Part shown: positions 15,097 through 18,104 of the stretch, one piece after another
Numbering within the stretch: the stretch's first letter is position 1
Layout of the letters: the number at the start of each line of letters is the position of its first letter
Assembly: GCA_035705495.1 (NCBI GenBank)
Contig: DASSWB010000013.1
Span: forward strand, 1-18,104
DNA: 18,104 nt
Direction of reading: 5' to 3'
Source of the DNA: DASSWB01 sp035705495
GTDB taxonomy: Bacteria; Bacteroidota; Bacteroidia; Flavobacteriales; Flavobacteriaceae
The notes under the pieces: generated by a model
Told to the model about the DNA's origin: nothing
The model's input: the letters and a program-made list of their open reading frames with translations, nothing else
Database searches by the model: none
Translations under genes and position numbers: made by a program

Positions 15097-15129
15097 CAAA
15101 ATTAATCAGTGTCGGCGGATTAAAATCAA
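15097..15129 (-). promoter_or_regulatory. Promoter of the MFS gene
   Basis: TAATTTTG (15104-15097 on the minus strand) matches TAnnTTTG exactly, with a TTG (15129-15127) 22 bp upstream. The -7 box ends 18 bp before the ATG at 15078. The spacing is slightly long for this promoter class. Confidence 0.5.
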
Positions 15130-15179
15130 TTTTACGAAAGAATTATTTTATTTTCGTGGCGCTCCCAAAAGTAAGGATA

Positions 15180-16421
15180 ATGAAAATGAAAATTTTAATT
15201 GTTGGTTTTGTCTGGCCCGAACCCAAATCTTCAGCTGCTGGTCAGCGCATGATGCAATTAATTGATTTTTTCATTTCTGAAAATTACGAAGTTGTATTTG
15301 CAACCACTGCTATTCCTACTCCTCATAGGGTGAATCTTTCTGAAATGGGCGTTAAAGCTGAAACAATTGAACTAAATAATCCGAGTTTCGATCTTTTTTT
15401 GGAGAAATTGCAACCAAATATTGTTTTGTTCGACCGATTTATGATGGAAGAACAATTTGGTTGGCGCGTATCACAGATTTGCCCCAAGGCTTTGAAAATT
15501 CTGGATACTGAAGACCTTCATTTTTTGCGTAAAGTCCGACAAGAAGCTTTTTTAAAAAATAAAAAAACGGATGATCTTCTTTTTGAATCGGAAGTGGCGA
15601 AACGGGAAATTGCGAGTATTTTTCGATGTGACTTGAGTTTGATTATTTCTTCCGAAGAAATTAAGATTTTAAAGGAAAAATTTCAGGTGCCAGATTATTT
15701 GTTGTTTCATCTCCCTTTTATGATTGAAGAACTTACGGAAACGCAAACTGCTGATTTACCGAGTTTTGAAAAACGTGAACATTTTATTTCCATCGGAAAT
15801 TTTAGGCATGATCCAAATTGGGATGCTGTCTTATATTTGAAGCAGCATATTTGGCCTTTGATTCATAAGAAGTTGCCTGAAACCGAAATGCATATTTACG
15901 GAGCCTATCCTCCCAAGAAAGCAACAACGCTAAATAATTTGAAGGAAAATTTTTTGATAAAAGGATGGGCTGATAGTTCGGAAAACGTCATTAAAAACAG
16001 TCGGGTTTTATTGGCGCCTTTACGTTTTGGTGCGGGGTTAAAAGGGAAACTGGCCGAAGCCATGCAATTTGGTACTCCTTCCGTGACCACGACAATCGGT
16101 GCTGAAGCGATGAGCGAAAATGATAAATGGAATGGTTTTATTGAAGATAGTCCTGAAAAATTTGCCAAAAAAGCAGTTGAACTTTACCTCAATGAAAATC
16201 TTTGGGAAAAAGCACAAAAGAACGGCTTCGAAATACTCGATTTTTCATTTTCAAAAAAAAAGCTTCAACAATCATTCAAGGAACGAATTGATGAAACTTT
16301 ATTAGACAAGGATCAAAACAGATCCCGAAATTTTACTGGGGCCATGTTACAGCATCACATGCTTAACAGCACCAAGTATTTATCAAAATATATAGAAATT
16401 AAAAATAAAATGGAGAAGTAA
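15180..16421 (+). CDS. GT-B fold glycosyltransferase (group 1 / GT4-like)
   Basis: The protein has 413 residues from the ATG at 15180. A GTG at 15156 is possible but less likely, and a second ATG at 15186 lies 8 nt after AAGGA and is an equally good start. The N-terminal Rossmann-like half opens with KILIVGFVWPEPKSSAAGQRM, an acceptor-domain pattern. The C-terminal half begins near HFISIGNFRHDPNWDAVLYL (201-220). It contains the donor-binding block LLAPLRFGAGLKGKLAEAMQFGTPSVTTTIGAEAM (277-311), with Glu293 in the expected E-x7-E type region. It should transfer a nucleotide sugar onto an unknown acceptor (glycan, lipid or protein). No other sugar genes are near. TATTTTCG (15149-15156), one base off TAnnTTTG, may be its promoter. 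It ends 7 bp from a convergent gene. Confidence 0.85.
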   Translation: MKMKILIVGFVWPEPKSSAAGQRMMQLIDFFISENYEVVFATTAIPTPHRVNLSEMGVKAETIELNNPSFDLFLEKLQPNIVLFDRFMMEEQFGWRVSQICPKALKILDTEDLHFLRKVRQEAFLKNKKTDDLLFESEVAKREIASIFRCDLSLIISSEEIKILKEKFQVPDYLLFHLPFMIEELTETQTADLPSFEKREHFISIGNFRHDPNWDAVLYLKQHIWPLIHKKLPETEMHIYGAYPPKKATTLNNLKENFLIKGWADSSENVIKNSRVLLAPLRFGAGLKGKLAEAMQFGTPSVTTTIGAEAMSENDKWNGFIEDSPEKFAKKAVELYLNENLWEKAQKNGFEILDFSFSKKKLQQSFKERIDETLLDKDQNRSRNFTGAMLQHHMLNSTKYLSKYIEIKNKMEK

Positions 16422-16434
16422 ACGTGGTTTACTT
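16416..16434. repeat. Palindrome spanning the stop codons of two convergent genes
   Basis: AAGTAAAC-GTG-GTTTACTT is a perfect 8-bp inverted repeat. It covers the TAA of the glycosyltransferase (16419-16421) and the TAA of the cold-shock gene (16431-16429 on the minus strand). Both genes end AAG TAA AC. A weak bidirectional terminator without a T run is possible. Confidence 0.5.
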
Positions 16435-16869
16435 GTCGAGTTTAACACGAATCGCGTTCAAACCTTTTTTACCTTGTTCAACTTCAAAAGTCACTTTGTC
16501 GTTTTCCTTGACATCATCTTCAAGACCGTTAATATGTACGAAAATGCTTTCTTGCGAACTTAAATCTTTTATGAAACCGTAACCTTTGGATTCATTGAAA
16601 AAAGTTATTTTCCCTTTTCTGATTGGATCTTCTTCTTCAATATCTTCACGTTTTGGAACGCCAATTTCTATACTTTCGGCTTCAACTTTTATTTTTTTGG
16701 AAGGATCTGGTGGTGTAGATGATAAAAATCCATTTTCATCAACATAAGCAAACATTTCATCGGAAGGGTTGTTCTTTCTCTCTTCTTTCTTCTTTGCTTT
16801 CTCTTCCCTTTTTTTGATTTTCTTCTTTTCTCTTTCGTTTTTGCTATATGTTTGTTGTGATTTTGCCAT
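16429..16869 (-). CDS. Cold-shock-domain protein with charged N-terminal extension
   Basis: A 146-residue protein. Residues about 10-33 are a Lys/Glu block, probably a charged helix, and 34-84 are a linker. Residues 85-146 are a cold-shock domain with RNP1 at 95-100 (KGYGFI) and RNP2 at 109-113 (IFVHI), the aromatic surface that binds single-stranded RNA or DNA. Classic Csp proteins are about 65-70 residues, so the N-terminal half is an added part, as is common in flavobacterial versions. The likely role is RNA chaperone or translation regulator in the cytosol. A TATCTTTG box lies upstream, giving a leader of about 30 nt, and there is no long CspA-type 5' leader. Confidence 0.9.
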   Translation of the reverse strand: MAKSQQTYSKNEREKKKIKKREEKAKKKEERKNNPSDEMFAYVDENGFLSSTPPDPSKKIKVEAESIEIGVPKREDIEEEDPIRKGKITFFNESKGYGFIKDLSSQESIFVHINGLEDDVKENDKVTFEVEQGKKGLNAIRVKLDK

Positions 16870-16904
16870 AAATACCTGCTAGTTTTTTTAAAATGAATAT
16901 TTTA

Positions 16905-16912
16905 CAAAGATA
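16905..16912 (-). promoter_or_regulatory. -7 box (TATCTTTG) for the cold-shock-domain gene
   Basis: Exact TAnnTTTG match on the minus strand, 35 bp before the ATG at 16869. The -33 region is AT-rich without a clear TTG. Confidence 0.47.
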
Positions 16913-17043
16913 AGGCTTTAAGTTCCTAAATAAAATTTTTATTTCTCCCTGCTTTCCGAAGAAAAATTGGTCTCCAACTTAAAGTTTTCACAATCCTTTT
17001 TTTACATCCTCGGTAATCAATTAAATTTAATGAAAAAGAAAAA

Positions 17044-17172
17044 ATGAAAAATATTTTCAGGGCAATCCTCGCAGGATGGGGAGCAAAAAAATTAGGCGGA
17101 GGATGTGGATGCATCGGAATTATAGTGGTGTTCATTGTGCTTTGGTGGTTATTGGGAATGGTTGGTTTTTGA
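17044..17172 (+). CDS. Small glycine-rich single-pass membrane protein (42 residues)
   Basis: An intact small reading frame: ATG at 17044, TGA at 17170-17172. Residues 1-17 are amphipathic and basic (MKNIFRAILAGWGAKKL). Residues 18-23 are GGGCGC with a CxC, and 24-41 are a hydrophobic membrane helix (IGIIVVFIVLWWLLGMVG). I recall similar miniproteins with an AGWGAKKLGGGC block in flavobacterial genomes, but I cannot confirm this without a search, and I know of no function. A five-codon frame (17030-17047, MKKKK) ends in ATGA overlapping this start. The stop directly abuts that of the convergent CPBP gene. The codon pattern is coding-like and the composition is not random. Confidence 0.68.
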   Translation: MKNIFRAILAGWGAKKLGGGCGCIGIIVVFIVLWWLLGMVGF

Positions 17173-17808
17173 TCAATGAAAAAAATAACCCAGCCCCACA
17201 GCAAAAAGAATGATTCCGTACACGTAATGTTCAAAACTTACATTCAGTAAGGTTTTCGATTTTCTATAATTGTAAATGAACAAAATACTCGCCAGAAATG
17301 TGGTGATGGGCGCTACCCAATTCGCATAAATAAGATGGGTAAAACCAAAAATGAAGGCATTGGCAAAAATAAGAAGCAATTTATCTCTAAAAACAATGGG
17401 AAACCTGTGGAAAAAATACACCCTATAAATGAGTTCCTGGGGAATCACCGACGCCACTGGATAAAGAAAAAATGTGATTAAAAATCCTATGGGTTCCTGT
17501 TCTATATAATCAAACAACAGATAGGTATAGAACCACCACGTAAATGCAATGACCAAAATGGTGATGACAAAAAGCCTTAACAGACTTTTCTTGAACTGAT
17601 CTATATTAAATGAATACAGAATCTTCTTGTCGAAGGTTTCATCATTAAGCAGTAAAATGGCAAAAAAAATGGCCAAAAGTATTAAAGGAATAATTTTTAG
17701 CCATCCTTCCAGAATGTAAAATTTCAGTAAAAGTGGAACTGCAATATATAAACCTAATAATTCGAAAATTTTATATTGACGGGAATGGTAAATTTTTTTA
17801 AAGTTCAT
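17173..17808 (-). CDS. CPBP (Abi/CAAX-type) family membrane protein, QE variant of the active-site motif
   Basis: The protein has 211 residues from the ATG at 17808; an in-frame TTG eight codons up is less likely. It has about six hydrophobic segments. The family motifs are in order: QELIYR (124-129, normally EExxxR), FGFTH (F154 to H158, the FxxxH motif) and SFEHYVYG (H194). Authentic CPBP proteases use the first Glu of EE plus two His residues to act on a substrate within the membrane. Here that Glu is Gln124, so activity is uncertain. Relatives process peptides, modify prenylated proteins or protect against bacteriocins; no such partner gene is visible. It should lie in the inner membrane. 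It is tail to tail with the miniprotein gene, with no bases between the stop codons. Confidence 0.83.
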   Translation of the reverse strand: MNFKKIYHSRQYKIFELLGLYIAVPLLLKFYILEGWLKIIPLILLAIFFAILLLNDETFDKKILYSFNIDQFKKSLLRLFVITILVIAFTWWFYTYLLFDYIEQEPIGFLITFFLYPVASVIPQELIYRVYFFHRFPIVFRDKLLLIFANAFIFGFTHLIYANWVAPITTFLASILFIYNYRKSKTLLNVSFEHYVYGIILFAVGLGYFFH

Positions 17809-17940
17809 TTTTAGTTTTGGTGACAACTTCAATAAAAATAAAATTTTACCTCTGAGCCGGCAACATTATAAGAAACAATTAACCTTTACAACAAGCGCTC
17901 CCCACATAAATTATTATCTTTAAGATGAAATGAACTACCT

Positions 17941-17995
17941 CGATGCGAGCATCGGAAGTATCAAATTCCAAAAAAAACAAATTCCAAATTCCAAA
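17941..17995. repeat. REP-like hairpin followed by CAAATTCCAAA repeats
   Basis: CGATGC-GA-GCATCG (17941-17954) is a perfect 6-bp-arm hairpin inside a decayed longer inverted repeat (TACC..AGTA). It is followed by three copies of CAAATTCCAAA at 17962-17972, 17978-17988 and 17985-17995, the last two overlapping. The rest of the 17809-18054 spacer is AT-rich, and I see no gene in it. Confidence 0.55.
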
Positions 17996-18054
17996 AAGGA
18001 AAACACAATGCCAGTATCGGTGAATTAAACCTTAAAAGATTAAAATTTTGCTCT

Positions 18055-18104
18055 ATGGAAAAAATATCGGTTCAGGATATAGTTTCAAACCATAAAAATT
18101 CAGG
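18055..18104 (+). CDS. Start of an unidentified gene, truncated by the window edge
   Basis: An ATG at 18055 opens a frame of 16 complete codons to the window end (MEKISVQDIVSNHKNS). A TAAAATTTTG stretch just upstream (18041-18050) looks like a -7 box with two extra bases. Too little is visible for a family assignment. Confidence 0.5.
   Translation, partial: MEKISVQDIVSNHKNS

Noticed and set aside
15156..15179. GTG start for the glycosyltransferase, adding eight residues
   Set aside because: The GTG overlaps a possible -7 box (TATTTTCG). ATG codons at 15180 and 15186 directly precede the conserved KILIVG strand.

Overview
The window looks like ordinary chromosomal DNA from a member of the Bacteroidota, most likely class Flavobacteriia. 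The DNA is AT-rich. Several genes are preceded by the Bacteroidota-type -7 box TAnnTTTG, and Shine-Dalgarno sequences are mostly weak or absent. Several gene families are typical of flavobacteria: a lipoprotein form of TamA (TamL), a lipoprotein OmpA, DUF6157, a DUF2975/HTH pair, and a cold-shock protein with a charged N-terminal extension. I cannot name a genus. No rRNA, tRNA, CRISPR array, phage gene, transposase or other mobile element was recognised.

Layout. Positions 1-555 (minus) hold the N-terminal part of a zinc-ribbon/short-chain dehydrogenase that runs off the left edge. A two-gene minus-strand operon follows: a DUF2975 membrane protein and a small Cro/CI-type regulator (660-1427). 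Next come a secreted protein of unknown function (1648-2322) and a DinB/SRPBCC gene pair (2421-3378), both on the minus strand. On the plus strand lie a DUF6157 protein, a very hydrophilic small protein and uracil phosphoribosyltransferase (upp), with a clear terminator before upp. Between upp and the convergent tam operon is a spacer containing a two-copy REP-like hairpin repeat.

The centre (5347-12644, minus) is the tamB-tamL operon, about 7.3 kb. It encodes the envelope-spanning TamB and the outer-membrane Omp85-family lipoprotein TamL, which together should form the translocation and assembly module. Neither gene has a usable ATG at its N-terminus, and both appear to begin with TTG. Divergent from tamB is an OmpA-family lipoprotein gene, which ends at a strong bidirectional terminator shared with a convergent MFS exporter gene. 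Divergent from the exporter is a GT-B glycosyltransferase, which ends 7 bp from a convergent cold-shock-domain gene. The right end holds a 42-residue glycine-rich membrane miniprotein gene missing from a length-filtered ORF list. Its stop codon abuts the stop of a convergent CPBP-family membrane protein. Beyond that are a repeat-rich spacer and the first codons of another gene.

Functionally the window is dominated by envelope biogenesis (TamB/TamL, OmpA, glycosyltransferase, exporter, CPBP protein) plus pyrimidine salvage (upp). I found no convincing defence or biosynthetic system. The points most worth following are the paired TTG starts of the tam genes, the glycine-rich miniprotein, the compact convergent gene ends, the QE variant of the CPBP motif, and two different REP-like repeat families.
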